NCBI GenBank assembly: GCA_046331245.1
Contig: JAXLRH010000007.1
Span: 159,615 to 223,614 of the forward strand
From: SSF14 sp046331245
GTDB lineage: Bacteria; Actinomycetota; Acidimicrobiia; Acidimicrobiales; Microtrichaceae
Direction: 5' to 3'
Length of the DNA stretch: 64,000 bases
In this document: piece by piece, positions 50,112 through 59,509 of the stretch
Layout: every line of letters begins with the position of its first letter
Numbering within the stretch: position 1 is the first letter of the stretch
The notes under the pieces: model-generated
The model's input: the letters and a program-made list of their open reading frames with translations, nothing else
Told to the model about the DNA's origin: nothing
Databases searched by the model: none
Program-made: the position numbers and the translations under genes

Positions 50112-53036
50112 ATGAATCCCGTCTGGATCGTCGTCGCCGTCGCGGTCGTCGGGCTGGCGATCACCGTCGCCGATCTCGCGTTCTCGCCGACGTTCCGTCG
50201 ACTCGCCGTCCGCAGCATCTCCCGCCGTCGCGGGGAGGCGGCGCTCATCGTGGTCGGCGCGATGTTCGGCACCGCGATCATCGGGGCGGCGCTGATCGTC
50301 GGCGACTCGTTCGACGGCTCGATCCGAGACGTGGCGCGCACCGAGCTCGGCCCGGTCGACATCGTGGCCAGCATCCGGCCCGGCACCGACGTCAAGGCGC
50401 GGACCCTGCGGCTCGAGGATCGCCTCGCCCACGCCGGCATCGCCCATGTCGACGGCATCCTGCCGATGGTCGAGGCGGCGGCCGTGCTCGACAACGGCCA
50501 ACGCGGGTCCGGACAGCGCATCGACCCAACCGCGTGCATCGCCGAGCTCGAGTTCACGCAGGCCCGCCGGTTCGGGCCCGACGACGCCATCGGCGGACTC
50601 GCCGACGCCGGCTCCACGCCCGCCGACGACGAGATCGTCGTGAGCCGCGACACGGCCGACAACCTCGGCGTGTCCCGGGGCGACCCCCTCACGGTGCACC
50701 TGTACGGCGCGACGAGGAAGTTCCGCGTGCGCAGCGTGCTGCCGACGGTGGGCCTCGTGGGCTACTGCGGCGCTCTGGTGGCGCCGGGCACGGCGGAGAC
50801 GCTCTGGAACGAGCGAGCCGGCGCGTCGGCAGCGTCCGACACGGCGCAGGCGTCGTCGGGCCCCACCGGCGATCTCCTGATCTCCCTCGACGGCGCCGTG
50901 TTCGACACCACCCGCTACTCGTCCGCCGCCGTCGCCGACGTGCGCGCCGCGCTGAAGGCCGCCGGCACGACCGACGCCGAGGTGGCGCCCGTGAAGGCCA
51001 GGCGGCTCGACAACGCGAAGCGGAGCGGCTCGCAGCTGCGCACCATCTTCAGCGGCATCGGCGGCTTCAGCGTGGTGTCGGGCGTGCTGCTGCTCGTGAA
51101 CCTCGTCATCATGCTGGCCGAGGAGCGCAAGGTGGAGTTCGGCCTGCTCCGCGCCGTCGGCTTCAAGCGGGCCAAGCTGCTCCGCAGCTTCAGCCTCGAG
51201 GGCTCGCTCTACTCCCTCGCGGCCGCGCTGCTCGGCGCAGTGCTGAGCGTCGGGGTGGGCGCGCTCGTCATCGCCGGTACCCAGAGCATCTACGCGGAGC
51301 GCAACTCCGGCTTCCGCATCAGCCTGTTCGTGAACGCCAAGACCATGCTGCTGGCCGCCGGCCTCGGCTACGCGATCTCGATCGTGACCGTGTGGCTGGC
51401 GAGCGCCCGCGTCGCCCGGCTCAACATCATCTCGGCCATCCGCGATCTTCCCGATCCCCGTCGCTCGAAGCGGCACCCGGGGCGCATCGCCCTCTCGGTG
51501 ATGGGCGTGGTCGGCGGCAGCATCATGTCGGTCGCCGGCGCGAGCACGGGGGCCCAGCTGCCGCTCCTCGCCGGCGTGCCCCTCGCGTCGTTCTCGATCA
51601 TCGCCACCGTGTCGCAGGTGCAGCGGTCGCACGGCCACATCATCCGGGTCGCGTCGTTCGTCGGCCCGGTCGTCGCGATCGTGTGGACGCTCGGCGTGTT
51701 CAGCCTGTTCTCGAAGGAGATGCAGCACGCGGGCATCGCCGTGTTCCTCGTGATGGGCCTGCTGCTGGTCGCGGCGGCCGTGATCATCGCCGTCGCGTTC
51801 GCCCCGGTGTGGGGCCGGCTCGCCGCCGCCCGGGGCGGGACCTTCGCGCTGTCGTGCCGGCTCGGGTTCGCTTACCCGCTGGCGCGCAGCGTACGCACCG
51901 GCCTCATCCTGGCGATGTTCTCGCTCGTGATCTTCACGATGGTGTTCATGGCGAGCCTGGCGGCGACCATCGACGGTCAGGCGTCGAGCGCGGCTGACGA
52001 CCTCAACGCGGGGTACGACGTGCTGGTCGACTCGAACGTGTCGAACCCGCTGTCGGCCACCGAGCTGGCGGCGCGCCCCGACATCGAGTCGGCGATCACG
52101 TTCCTGCGGGCCGCCCCGCAGTTCTCCAACCGCTACCAGGCGACGGCGACCCGCTGGACGATCTCGGGCTACGACGAGGGCATGCTGCGCTACCGGGTGC
52201 CGGTGCTGACGAAGCGGCTCGCCGGCTTCGCAAGCGACCGGACCGTCTACGCCAAGATGCTCGAGGACCCCCGCTACATCGTCGTCGACGACCAGTTCCT
52301 GCTGCGCGGCGGCGGCCCGAAGACCGACGGTCCCGAGCCCGGCGACAAGGTGCGCATCACCAACGGCGCCGGCGACAAGCGCACCGTCATCGTGGCCGGC
52401 GTGCTCAAGAGCGACTCCATCTTCCAGGGCGCCCTGTGGCCGAGGTCGGCGGTGTCGGCGTTCCTCCCCAACGCGACGGCGGAGAACCGCGCCTTCCTGC
52501 GCGTGAAGAACCCGACGCCGGCGAGGGTGGCCGCCGCCGCCCGCTCACTCGCCGCCGACACCGTCACCCAGGGCACCGACGTGCAGACGTTCGACGCCGT
52601 CGTCGCCGACGAGCTCGGGCGCACCACCTCCTTCATGAGACTGCTCGAGGGCTACCTTGGGTTCGGCCTGCTCATCGGCATCGCCGGCCTCGGCGTAGTG
52701 ATGGTGCGCGCCGCCCGCGAGCGGCGCCACGAGATCGGCACGCTTCGCGCCATGGGCCTCCAGGGTCGCGTCGTGTCGCAGGCCTTCCTCATCGAGGCGC
52801 TGTTCATCGCCGTCGGCGGCGTGATGATCGGCACGAGCCTCGCCCTCATCACCGCCTACCAGGTGGTGGTGAACTCGTCCGCGTTCTCGCTGTCGTCGGA
52901 CTCGTTCACCGTGGCGTGGATTCCGCTGATCCTGATCGCCGTCGTGCCGACCGCGTTCGCGCTGCTCGCCGCCGGTCAGCCCGCCCGGGCGGTGGGTCGC
53001 ATCCGTCCCGCCGTCGCGCTCCGCATCGCCGACTGA
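50112..53036 (+). CDS. ABC transporter permease with two FtsX domains
   Basis: A 974-residue permease partnered with the preceding ATPase. The N-terminal helix (VWIVVAVAVVGLAITVADLAF) is followed by a first extracytoplasmic MacB_PCD-like domain. A first FtsX core has VVSGVLLLVNLVIMLAEERKVEFGLLRAVGFKR. A group of central helices and a second extracytoplasmic domain (about residues 620-840) follow, then a second FtsX core, GFGLLIGIAGLGVVMVRAARERRHEIGTLRAMGLQG. The paired cytoplasmic ERK/ERR-GLLRA motifs contact the ATPase. Export of a lipid-linked or peptide substrate is the likely role. Confidence 0.92.
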   Translation: MNPVWIVVAVAVVGLAITVADLAFSPTFRRLAVRSISRRRGEAALIVVGAMFGTAIIGAALIVGDSFDGSIRDVARTELGPVDIVASIRPGTDVKARTLRLEDRLAHAGIAHVDGILPMVEAAAVLDNGQRGSGQRIDPTACIAELEFTQARRFGPDDAIGGLADAGSTPADDEIVVSRDTADNLGVSRGDPLTVHLYGATRKFRVRSVLPTVGLVGYCGALVAPGTAETLWNERAGASAASDTAQASSGPTGDLLISLDGAVFDTTRYSSAAVADVRAALKAAGTTDAEVAPVKARRLDNAKRSGSQLRTIFSGIGGFSVVSGVLLLVNLVIMLAEERKVEFGLLRAVGFKRAKLLRSFSLEGSLYSLAAALLGAVLSVGVGALVIAGTQSIYAERNSGFRISLFVNAKTMLLAAGLGYAISIVTVWLASARVARLNIISAIRDLPDPRRSKRHPGRIALSVMGVVGGSIMSVAGASTGAQLPLLAGVPLASFSIIATVSQVQRSHGHIIRVASFVGPVVAIVWTLGVFSLFSKEMQHAGIAVFLVMGLLLVAAAVIIAVAFAPVWGRLAAARGGTFALSCRLGFAYPLARSVRTGLILAMFSLVIFTMVFMASLAATIDGQASSAADDLNAGYDVLVDSNVSNPLSATELAARPDIESAITFLRAAPQFSNRYQATATRWTISGYDEGMLRYRVPVLTKRLAGFASDRTVYAKMLEDPRYIVVDDQFLLRGGGPKTDGPEPGDKVRITNGAGDKRTVIVAGVLKSDSIFQGALWPRSAVSAFLPNATAENRAFLRVKNPTPARVAAAARSLAADTVTQGTDVQTFDAVVADELGRTTSFMRLLEGYLGFGLLIGIAGLGVVMVRAARERRHEIGTLRAMGLQGRVVSQAFLIEALFIAVGGVMIGTSLALITAYQVVVNSSAFSLSSDSFTVAWIPLILIAVVPTAFALLAAGQPARAVGRIRPAVALRIAD

Positions 53037-53055
53037 GCGGGCTCCCGTCGACCGC

Positions 53056-53898
53056 TCAGGCGACGGCGCTGGCGGCCGCGGGGCCGAGGAAGTCGTGGAG
53101 CGAGGTGCGCCACGACTCGGTGTTCTCGAACTGCGGGCAGTGCCCGGCGTCGGGGTGCACCACGATCGAGGCGCCCTCGATGACGGCGGCCATGCGATGC
53201 GATGCGTCCACGAACGCGGCGTCGAGCTCCCCCACCTGGACGAGTGTGGGCGACGACACCGAGGCCAGCTCGTCGAGCCGGTCGGGCGTGTCGGCGATGA
53301 CCTGCAGCATCGCGGCGTACATGACCGGCGACGCACGCAGCATCTTGTTCTCGGCGAACTCGCGGTAGCCGGGCCGCTCGGCGCAGATGCGCTCGTAGGC
53401 CGGGTTCGCCAGCGGGTCGGCGCCCATCTGCAGGATCTCCTGGATCACCTTCAGGCCCTGGGTGCGTGCGAGCTCGACGCCGATGGCGATGAGGTCGTGG
53501 TCGAGGTCGCCGAGGACGCCGTGATGGGTGTCCATCAGCACCAGGCGCCCGATGCGCTCGGGCCGGTCGAGCACCATCCGCTGGGCGATCATGCCGCCCA
53601 TCGAGTGACCGAGGAGGTCGAAGCGCGACCACCCCAGCGCGTCGGCGAGGCCGAACATGTCGTCCGCGAAGTGCTCGAGGGAGTACTCCGACTCGTCGAG
53701 CGGGAAGTCGCTGTCGCCGTGGCCCCGGAGGTCCGGAGCGACGACGTGGTAGCCGAGGTCCGCGAGCGGATCGAGCTCGTCGGCGAAGTCCTCCTTGCAC
53801 CCGGTGAACCCGTGCACGAGGAGGAGCGGTGCACCGCCGGCGCCGGCCACCAGGGCCTCCAGGCGCACTCCGGCCACCTCGAACGACTGCTGTTCCAT
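53056..53898 (-). CDS. alpha/beta hydrolase
   Basis: A 280-residue alpha/beta-hydrolase fold enzyme. The oxyanion region is LLLVHGFTGCKED, the nucleophile elbow is LLGHSMGGMIAQ, the acid residue is probably in VQVGELDAAF, and the catalytic His is in HPDAGHCPQFE. The ATG at 53898 matches the family start; the very long upstream frame is a shadow of the divergent flippase gene. It is convergent with the ABC permease. The ester or C-C bond cleaved is unknown. Confidence 0.88.
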   Translation of the reverse strand: MEQQSFEVAGVRLEALVAGAGGAPLLLVHGFTGCKEDFADELDPLADLGYHVVAPDLRGHGDSDFPLDESEYSLEHFADDMFGLADALGWSRFDLLGHSMGGMIAQRMVLDRPERIGRLVLMDTHHGVLGDLDHDLIAIGVELARTQGLKVIQEILQMGADPLANPAYERICAERPGYREFAENKMLRASPVMYAAMLQVIADTPDRLDELASVSSPTLVQVGELDAAFVDASHRMAAVIEGASIVVHPDAGHCPQFENTESWRTSLHDFLGPAAASAVA

Positions 53899-53914
53899 GG
53901 CGCAACGGTAGCGG

Positions 53915-55018
53915 TTGGACCCGAGCTGCGATACTGGCGCCATCGACGCCGCACCGCTCCCCCCACGGAACGATGCCACCCCGAACGCCCCGGCCCGCCG
54001 GCGCCACCCGGTGGCGACACTGGCGATCCGCCTCGGCCTCAGCGCGGTGATGCTCGCCGTCCTCGTCTGGCGACTCCCCGACGTGAAGTGGTCCGACCTC
54101 GGCCCGCGCTGGAACTCCACCTCGCCCCTCTGGCTGGTGGGCGCCGCCGCCACGATGCTCCTCGCGTTCGCCCTCTCCGCGCTGCGCTGGCAGCGGGTGC
54201 TCTCGGCGATCCGTCCGACCCCGCCGTTCCGCCGGATGTTCAGCCACTTCCTCGCCGGGCAGTTCGTGTCGAACGTCCTGCCGACGGCGTTCGGCGGCGA
54301 CGTCGTGCGGGTGGCCCGGCTGGGGCGTGACCTGTCGGACACGCCCACGGCCTTCGCCTCGGTCACCATCGAGCGCCTCACCGGCTGGCTCGTCCTCCCC
54401 CTCATCAGCCTCACCGCCCTGCTCGCGCAATCGCGCCTGCGCGGCCTCGGGTCGGCGACGTCGCTCGCCCTGTCGATCGCCGCCGGAACGCTCGTCGCAC
54501 TCATCGGGCTCCTGCTCGTCGCCTCCAACCGCCGGTTCGCCACCTCGGTCGACCAGGCCACGGGCTGGCGGCGCTTCCTGGTCGCGATCCACGTCGGCGT
54601 CGACGCGCTCCGCCGCGATCCGGCCGCGAGCGCCGAGGTCGTCGCCGTCGGTGCTGCGTTCCAGCTGCTGCAGTGCGTGGCCGTATGGATGGCCGCCGAG
54701 GCGATCGGGGTCACCGCCGTCACCCTCGGCGTGTCCCTGGCGTTCTTCCCGGCCGCCGCCATCGCTCAGAACCTGCCGGTCGGGCTGGGCGGCCTGGGGG
54801 TGCGCGAGGGCGTCTTCGTCGTGTTCTTCGGCGCCGTCGGGGCGCCACGAGCGCTGTCGATCACCCTCGGTCTGGTGGTCTACGGCCTCACGATCGTGAC
54901 CAGCGCGTTCGGTGCCCCGTCGTTCGTCCTCGGGGGACGGCATGCTCACGCGGCGCCGCCGGCACCTTCGCAGAATCCTCACACCAGCGATGTCACGCGC
55001 CCCCCGCACGAGTCGTAG
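53915..55018 (+). CDS. flippase-like (UPF0104/AglD-like) membrane protein
   Basis: A 367-residue membrane protein with about eight helices. Family features include ALRWQRVLSAI, HFLAGQFVSNVLPTAFGGDVVRVARLGRD and AIAQNLPVGLGGLGVREGVFV, as in lysylphosphatidylglycerol synthetase membrane domains and AglD-type flippases. The start is uncertain: TTG 53915 gives the full length, while GTG 54011 falls directly before the first helix. Its stop lies 37 bp before dxs, so the two may be co-transcribed, consistent with an isoprenoid-lipid-linked envelope function (inference). Confidence 0.82.
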   Translation: MDPSCDTGAIDAAPLPPRNDATPNAPARRRHPVATLAIRLGLSAVMLAVLVWRLPDVKWSDLGPRWNSTSPLWLVGAAATMLLAFALSALRWQRVLSAIRPTPPFRRMFSHFLAGQFVSNVLPTAFGGDVVRVARLGRDLSDTPTAFASVTIERLTGWLVLPLISLTALLAQSRLRGLGSATSLALSIAAGTLVALIGLLLVASNRRFATSVDQATGWRRFLVAIHVGVDALRRDPAASAEVVAVGAAFQLLQCVAVWMAAEAIGVTAVTLGVSLAFFPAAAIAQNLPVGLGGLGVREGVFVVFFGAVGAPRALSITLGLVVYGLTIVTSAFGAPSFVLGGRHAHAAPPAPSQNPHTSDVTRPPHES

Positions 55019-55055
55019 ATTGAGAGCCTGACTCGAAGGCGGAGGTGCCTTTCGG

Positions 55056-56897
55056 ATGCTTCTGGACAACATCGACGGCCCGGCCGACCTGCGCCGACTC
55101 GACTATCCAGCCCTCGACCAACTCGCTCTGGAGATCCGCTCCGTCGTCGTCGACACCGTCAACCGGGTGGGTGGCCACCTCGGATCGAACCTCGGCGCGG
55201 TCGAGCTCACGCTCGCGCTGCACCGCGTGTTCGACTCCCCCAACGACATCATCCTGTGGGACACCGGGCACCAGGCCTACGTGCACAAGCTCGTCACCGG
55301 CCGGCGCGACAGCTTCTCCACGATCCGCCAGCCCGGCGGCATCTCCGGCTACCCCAACCGCGCCGAGTCGCCCCACGACTGGATCGAGAACTCGCACGCC
55401 TCCACGGTGCTGTCGTACGCCCACGGCATGGCCACGGCCCAGCACCTGCAGGGTGATCCGAAGCGGCGCATCATCGCCGTGATCGGCGACGGCTCGATGA
55501 CCGGCGGCATGGCCTACGAGGGGCTCAACAACCTCGGTCACTCCGGCCGCAACGTGATCATCGTGCTCAACGACAACGGGCGCAGCTACGCACCCACCGT
55601 CTCCCGCCTCGGCGAGAGCCTGTCGCGTCTGCGCTCCAACCCGATCTACCGTCGCCAGCAGGCGCGCCTCGAGCGGGTACTGGGCGACCTGCCGATGGTC
55701 GGCGGCTACCTCGAACGAGGGGTCGACGGCGCGAAGGCGGCCGTCCGCGAGATCCTCGAGCCGCCGGCGTTCTTCGAGAACCTGGGTGTCCGCTACGTCG
55801 GCCCGTTCGACGGCCATGACATCGCCGGGCTCGAGAAGGCGTTCGCCAACGCCGCCGCCATGGACGGGCCCGTCGTGGTGCACGTCCTCACGCAAAAGGG
55901 CCGTGGCTACGCGCCGGCCGAGAACGACCCGGTGAAGGCGATGCACGACACGTCGGAGCTGAAGGACGGGTCGTACACGGCCGCCTTCAGCGAGGCGATG
56001 CTCGTCGAGGGCAAGCGCCACCCCGAGATGGTCGCCATCACCGCGGCCATGCCCGACTCCACCGGCCTCCTCCCCTTCGGCGAGAAGTTCCCCGGCCGCC
56101 TCATCGACGTCGGCATCGCCGAGCAACACGCCGTCACGTCGGCCGCCGGCATGGCCATGGGTGGGCTCCGTCCGGTGTTCGCCGTGTACTCGACGTTCCT
56201 CACGCGGGCGATCGACCAGGTGAACCTCGACGTCGGCCTCCACGGCCAGCCGGTGATCTTCGCCCTCGACCGCGCCGGCATCACCGGCGACGACGGCGCC
56301 TCGCACCACGGCGTGCTCGACATGGTGCTGCTCACCAAGGTGCCCGGCATGACGGTGTTCGCCCCGTCCAGCTACGGAGAGATCGCACAGATGCTGCGCG
56401 ACGCGCTCGAGCTGTGCACCGGCCCGTCGGCCATTCGCTTCCCCAAGACGATGCCGCCGCCGAGCGAGCCCGGCGACACGGGCTCCGGCCTCGTCGGCCG
56501 CAAGGTGCGCGACGGCGACGAGATCTGCATCATCGGCGTGGGCAAGATGCTCGGCGTCGCCCGCGAGGCGGCCGCCCGGCTCGAGGAGGCCGGCACGTCG
56601 GTCACGGTCTGGGACCCGCGTGTCGTGAAGCCGCTCGATGCCGACATGCTGGCCGACGCAGCGCGCCACCGCCTCGTCGTCACCATCGAGGACGGCCTGC
56701 GCGACGGTGGCGTCGGTTCTGCCATCGCCGATGCCCTCCGCGACCTGGCGCCGGTGCAGGGGCCGTCGGTGCGGGTGCTCGGCGTGCCGTCCGCGTACCT
56801 CCACCACGACAAGCCGGACGCCCTGCTCGCCCGCCTCGGCCTCAACGCCGACGGCATCGTGAGCGAGGTCTCGGCCTGGCAGCGAGCGCTGGCATAG
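55056..56897 (+). CDS. dxs: 1-deoxy-D-xylulose-5-phosphate synthase
   Basis: Dxs, 613 residues, the first committed enzyme of the MEP isoprenoid pathway, condensing pyruvate and glyceraldehyde 3-phosphate with thiamine diphosphate. The catalytic His is in GGHLGSNLGAVELTLALH. The ThDP/Mg site is VIGDGSMTGGMAYEGLNN followed by VLNDNGRSYAPTV. The transketolase-like second domain contains VGIAEQHAVTSAAGMA, and the C-terminal domain has VTIEDGLRDGGVGSAI. The ATG has CGGAGGTG upstream. Confidence 0.96.
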   Translation: MLLDNIDGPADLRRLDYPALDQLALEIRSVVVDTVNRVGGHLGSNLGAVELTLALHRVFDSPNDIILWDTGHQAYVHKLVTGRRDSFSTIRQPGGISGYPNRAESPHDWIENSHASTVLSYAHGMATAQHLQGDPKRRIIAVIGDGSMTGGMAYEGLNNLGHSGRNVIIVLNDNGRSYAPTVSRLGESLSRLRSNPIYRRQQARLERVLGDLPMVGGYLERGVDGAKAAVREILEPPAFFENLGVRYVGPFDGHDIAGLEKAFANAAAMDGPVVVHVLTQKGRGYAPAENDPVKAMHDTSELKDGSYTAAFSEAMLVEGKRHPEMVAITAAMPDSTGLLPFGEKFPGRLIDVGIAEQHAVTSAAGMAMGGLRPVFAVYSTFLTRAIDQVNLDVGLHGQPVIFALDRAGITGDDGASHHGVLDMVLLTKVPGMTVFAPSSYGEIAQMLRDALELCTGPSAIRFPKTMPPPSEPGDTGSGLVGRKVRDGDEICIIGVGKMLGVAREAAARLEEAGTSVTVWDPRVVKPLDADMLADAARHRLVVTIEDGLRDGGVGSAIADALRDLAPVQGPSVRVLGVPSAYLHHDKPDALLARLGLNADGIVSEVSAWQRALA

Positions 56898-56933
56898 GCC
56901 AACCTGCCGGACGCCGACGCGACGGCATGCAAG

Positions 56934-56957
56934 GAAGACGTGCCGTAGAGCGTCTTC
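56934..56957. promoter_or_regulatory. inverted repeat/possible ECF promoter before second sigma gene
   Basis: GAAGACG-N10-CGTCTTC, perfect 7-base arms ending 6 bp before the sigma ATG. CGTC (56951-56954) with an upstream GCAAG (56929-56933, 17-bp spacing) could be an ECF-type promoter giving a nearly leaderless mRNA, but the -35 match is poor. Confidence 0.4.
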
Positions 56958-56962
56958 ATCAC

Positions 56963-57511
56963 ATGGACTTGAGTGCGGCGAGGGCCGATCTCGCGCAACC
57001 CGACGCCGGAACCAGCCCGTTCTCCGACGCGCGGGCCCTTCCCGGGCTCCGGACGTTCGAGCAGGTGTACGACGACGAGTTCCCCTCGCTCGTCCGGATG
57101 GCGACGGCGATCACCGGGTCGGTCCCGGTCGCCGAGGACGTGGTGCAGGACGCCTTCGCCAACCTGTACCTGCGGTTCGCACGCGTCGAGCAGCCGACCG
57201 CCTACCTGCGACGCAGCGTCGTCAACGGGTGCACCAGCCGGTTCCGCCGGCACTCCCGCGAAGACCTCGGGGCACGCCCGGACGATCGGACCGACACGAC
57301 CCAGGAGTCGGCGTCGACCGATCGGATCGACCTCGCCGCCCGCCTCGCCACGCTCACTCCCCGCCAGCGAGCGGTCGTCGTCCTACGGATCCAGCACGGC
57401 CTGCCGGAGTCCGAGGTCGCCGACCTGCTCGGGTGCCGACCGGGCACCGTCGGATCGCTGCTCCACCGAGCGCTCACCGCCCTTCGAATCGAGATGGAGG
57501 AACTCCCGTGA
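56963..57511 (+). CDS. ECF-type RNA polymerase sigma factor
   Basis: A 182-residue SigE-like sigma factor. Region 2 is FEQVYDDEFPSLVRMATAITGSVPVAEDVVQDAFANLYLRF, with the -10 helix QPTAYLRRSVVNGCTSRFRR, and region 4 is ATLTPRQRAVVVLRIQHGLPESEVADLLGCRPGTVGSLLHRAL. ATG 56963 is selected; upstream frame overlaps dxs. Its stop overlaps the GTG of the next gene (GTGA). The layout duplicates that of the sigma pair at 32 kb. Confidence 0.9.
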   Translation: MDLSAARADLAQPDAGTSPFSDARALPGLRTFEQVYDDEFPSLVRMATAITGSVPVAEDVVQDAFANLYLRFARVEQPTAYLRRSVVNGCTSRFRRHSREDLGARPDDRTDTTQESASTDRIDLAARLATLTPRQRAVVVLRIQHGLPESEVADLLGCRPGTVGSLLHRALTALRIEMEELP

Positions 57512-58662
57512 ACAACCTCAGCGACCTTCGAGCCGTGCTCGACGACCGTGCCGGCAACGCCGACGCGGTCCGACCGGACCTCGGCGCCGTCCGCACCAGG
57601 GCGCGTCACAAGCGCCGCTCGCGACAGACCGTGCTGGCCACGGCCACCGCAACGGCCGTGGGCCTCGGCGGCTGGGCGGTGCACTCGGCCGGCAGCGGCG
57701 AACGCCGTGTGACCACCACCGACCAGCGCGCGTCGGCACCACCGGCGACCGCCGTCCTCGTGCAGGCACCGCTGACCGAGGTCCGCGCGCTACCGGACGG
57801 GGCGACGCTCACGGCGAGGGTCACGGCGCCACTCCCCACCTACGGGCCGTACGGCTCGGACCATCTCTGGTACCCCCCGGCGATGTGTCCGGTGGATGCC
57901 CGTGTGAACCTCAAGGAACCGACGGATCCTCCTGCCTCGGAGGGTGGCTCGACGGGCCTGCAGCTTCCGATCACCTCGGCGAACGACGAGCGCACCGCCT
58001 ACTGGTACTGGTCGTCCGCCGGGAGTCCGTCGGACCGAGGCGACGTCACGGCGATGGTGCTCGTCCCGGGCACCGCCGCCGGCGAGCGGTACCGCCTGAT
58101 GTCCGACGGAACGGCGCTGGACGAGACCACGGCCGACGGCTCCCTCACCCTGCTCGCGGGACGACTCGGAACGGTCGGCCTCCCGTCGCTGCCGTCGCTC
58201 GAGATGGACCTCCAGCGCATCGACGCCGACGGCCGCGTGCTGGAGACGCTTCACCCCCAGCTCCTCCAGGCGGATGCCGTTTCGGAGTGCGAGGCCGTCA
58301 ACCAGCCCGTCGAGCTCGGACCGTCCTCGCCACCCGCCGACGTCACGACTGCCGAGGCCGCAGTGCGGGCAGCGACGACCACGCTCGCGTCGTCCTCGGT
58401 CGCGCTCGGCGCCAACCAGTCGATCACCCCACTCGAGGTGCACTGGACCAGCCCGACCTCGGCGTGGGTGAAGTACCGGGTCGTGTACTTCGCCGCGACC
58501 GCGGAGAACGGCGGTCAGGATCTCGGGCCGCTCATGTGGGCGGAGATCACCTCCGACGGGGCGTCGTGGTCACCGACGGCCGAGGCGCGCTGCAACTACG
58601 CCCGCTCCCGGGGCACCGGCGACACGTGTCCCGAGCTGCCGCAAACCCAGGCGGCCGGCTGA
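57508..58662 (+). CDS. membrane-anchored protein paired with ECF sigma factor
   Basis: A 384-residue protein translationally coupled to the sigma gene. Residues 1-35 are cytosolic and basic (DLRAVLDDRAGNADAVRPDLGAV, then RARHKRRSRQ). One helix follows (TVLATATATAVGLGGWAV, about 36-55), and a large extracytoplasmic domain with several Cys (PPAMCPVDAR, VSECEAVNQ, EARCNYARS, DTCPELP) completes the chain. The topology suits a membrane-bound sigma regulator, but no canonical anti-sigma motif is visible. The GTG at 57508 is chosen because of the overlap. Confidence 0.72.
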   Translation: MNNLSDLRAVLDDRAGNADAVRPDLGAVRTRARHKRRSRQTVLATATATAVGLGGWAVHSAGSGERRVTTTDQRASAPPATAVLVQAPLTEVRALPDGATLTARVTAPLPTYGPYGSDHLWYPPAMCPVDARVNLKEPTDPPASEGGSTGLQLPITSANDERTAYWYWSSAGSPSDRGDVTAMVLVPGTAAGERYRLMSDGTALDETTADGSLTLLAGRLGTVGLPSLPSLEMDLQRIDADGRVLETLHPQLLQADAVSECEAVNQPVELGPSSPPADVTTAEAAVRAATTTLASSSVALGANQSITPLEVHWTSPTSAWVKYRVVYFAATAENGGQDLGPLMWAEITSDGASWSPTAEARCNYARSRGTGDTCPELPQTQAAG

Positions 58663-58693
58663 GCAACGAGCCGACCCGGGCGATGCTGCGCGG

Positions 58694-59368
58694 TCAGCTG
58701 TAGAAGGGGTTCTCGCCGGCCGAGTGGTCGGTGGCGTCGATCACCTGGTCGACCTCGGGGATCGACTCCTTGATCTGCCGTTGGATGCCCTCGGTGAGGG
58801 TGAGCGCGCTGACCGAGCAGCCCTGGCAGCCGCCGCCCATCGTGACGTAGACGTTGTTGCCCTCGTCGACGCCGACCAGCGTGGCGAACCCGCCGTGGGC
58901 CGCGAGGCCGGGGTTGATCGCCTGCTCCAGCAGCTGCTGCACCTGATCGGCGATCGAGCTGTCGCGATCGAGCACGACGCCGGCCATGGGGTCGGGGCGG
59001 TTCGGGTTGCGGATGACGAGGCCGCCCTGGCCCGCCGAGCGGGGCAGGTCGAGCACCGAGCCGCGCAGCCGCTCCACCGTCTCGGCCGGCACGATGACCG
59101 TGACGCCGCCGGCCTCGACGAGCTGGTCGTCCTCGGCAGCGTTCGAGAGCTCGTCGAAGCTCAGGTCGTAAGTGTACTCGGCACCGCTGGACCCGGTGAT
59201 CTCGATGCGCAGACCCAGCTCGTCGGGGTTGTCCTCACCCGCACGGATGCCGAGCACCGTCTCGAGCGCCGCCTCCGAGATCTCGATGACCGCGAGGTCC
59301 TCGCCGGCGAAGGGGCTGGCGAACGGACTGGTTTTCGCGCCGGACTCGGTGCTGGTGTCGGTGGACAC
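58694..59368 (-). CDS. NfuA-type Fe-S cluster carrier protein
   Basis: A 224-residue protein with an N-terminal A-type-like (HesB-like) domain lacking its cysteines (IEISEAALETVLGI, then GVTVIVPAETVERLRGSVLD) and a C-terminal NifU-like domain with the cluster-binding CxxC in YVTMGGGCQGCSVSALTLTEGI. This architecture is that of NfuA, which carries [4Fe-4S] clusters to target proteins. The GTG at 59368 has AGGAGAATTCCT upstream. Fe-S delivery would serve MoaA and other enzymes, but no operon link exists. Confidence 0.88.
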   Translation of the reverse strand: MSTDTSTESGAKTSPFASPFAGEDLAVIEISEAALETVLGIRAGEDNPDELGLRIEITGSSGAEYTYDLSFDELSNAAEDDQLVEAGGVTVIVPAETVERLRGSVLDLPRSAGQGGLVIRNPNRPDPMAGVVLDRDSSIADQVQQLLEQAINPGLAAHGGFATLVGVDEGNNVYVTMGGGCQGCSVSALTLTEGIQRQIKESIPEVDQVIDATDHSAGENPFYS

Positions 59369-59509
59369 AGGAATTCTCCTCGATGAGGGGCCACGAAGAA
59401 GGGCCGGAGTTCAGGGTAGCAAGGCGCTCCCGACCACGGGAAACAGCCCCGGACCGCTCGATATTTCGCGGCCCTCGCCGGGCAGTCGGCCGTGCGGCCC
59501 GTGGTGCCG

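Noticed and set aside
48927..51728. 933-residue minus-strand frame
   Set aside because: Antisense to the ABC ATPase and permease; His/Arg/Asp-rich shadow sequence.
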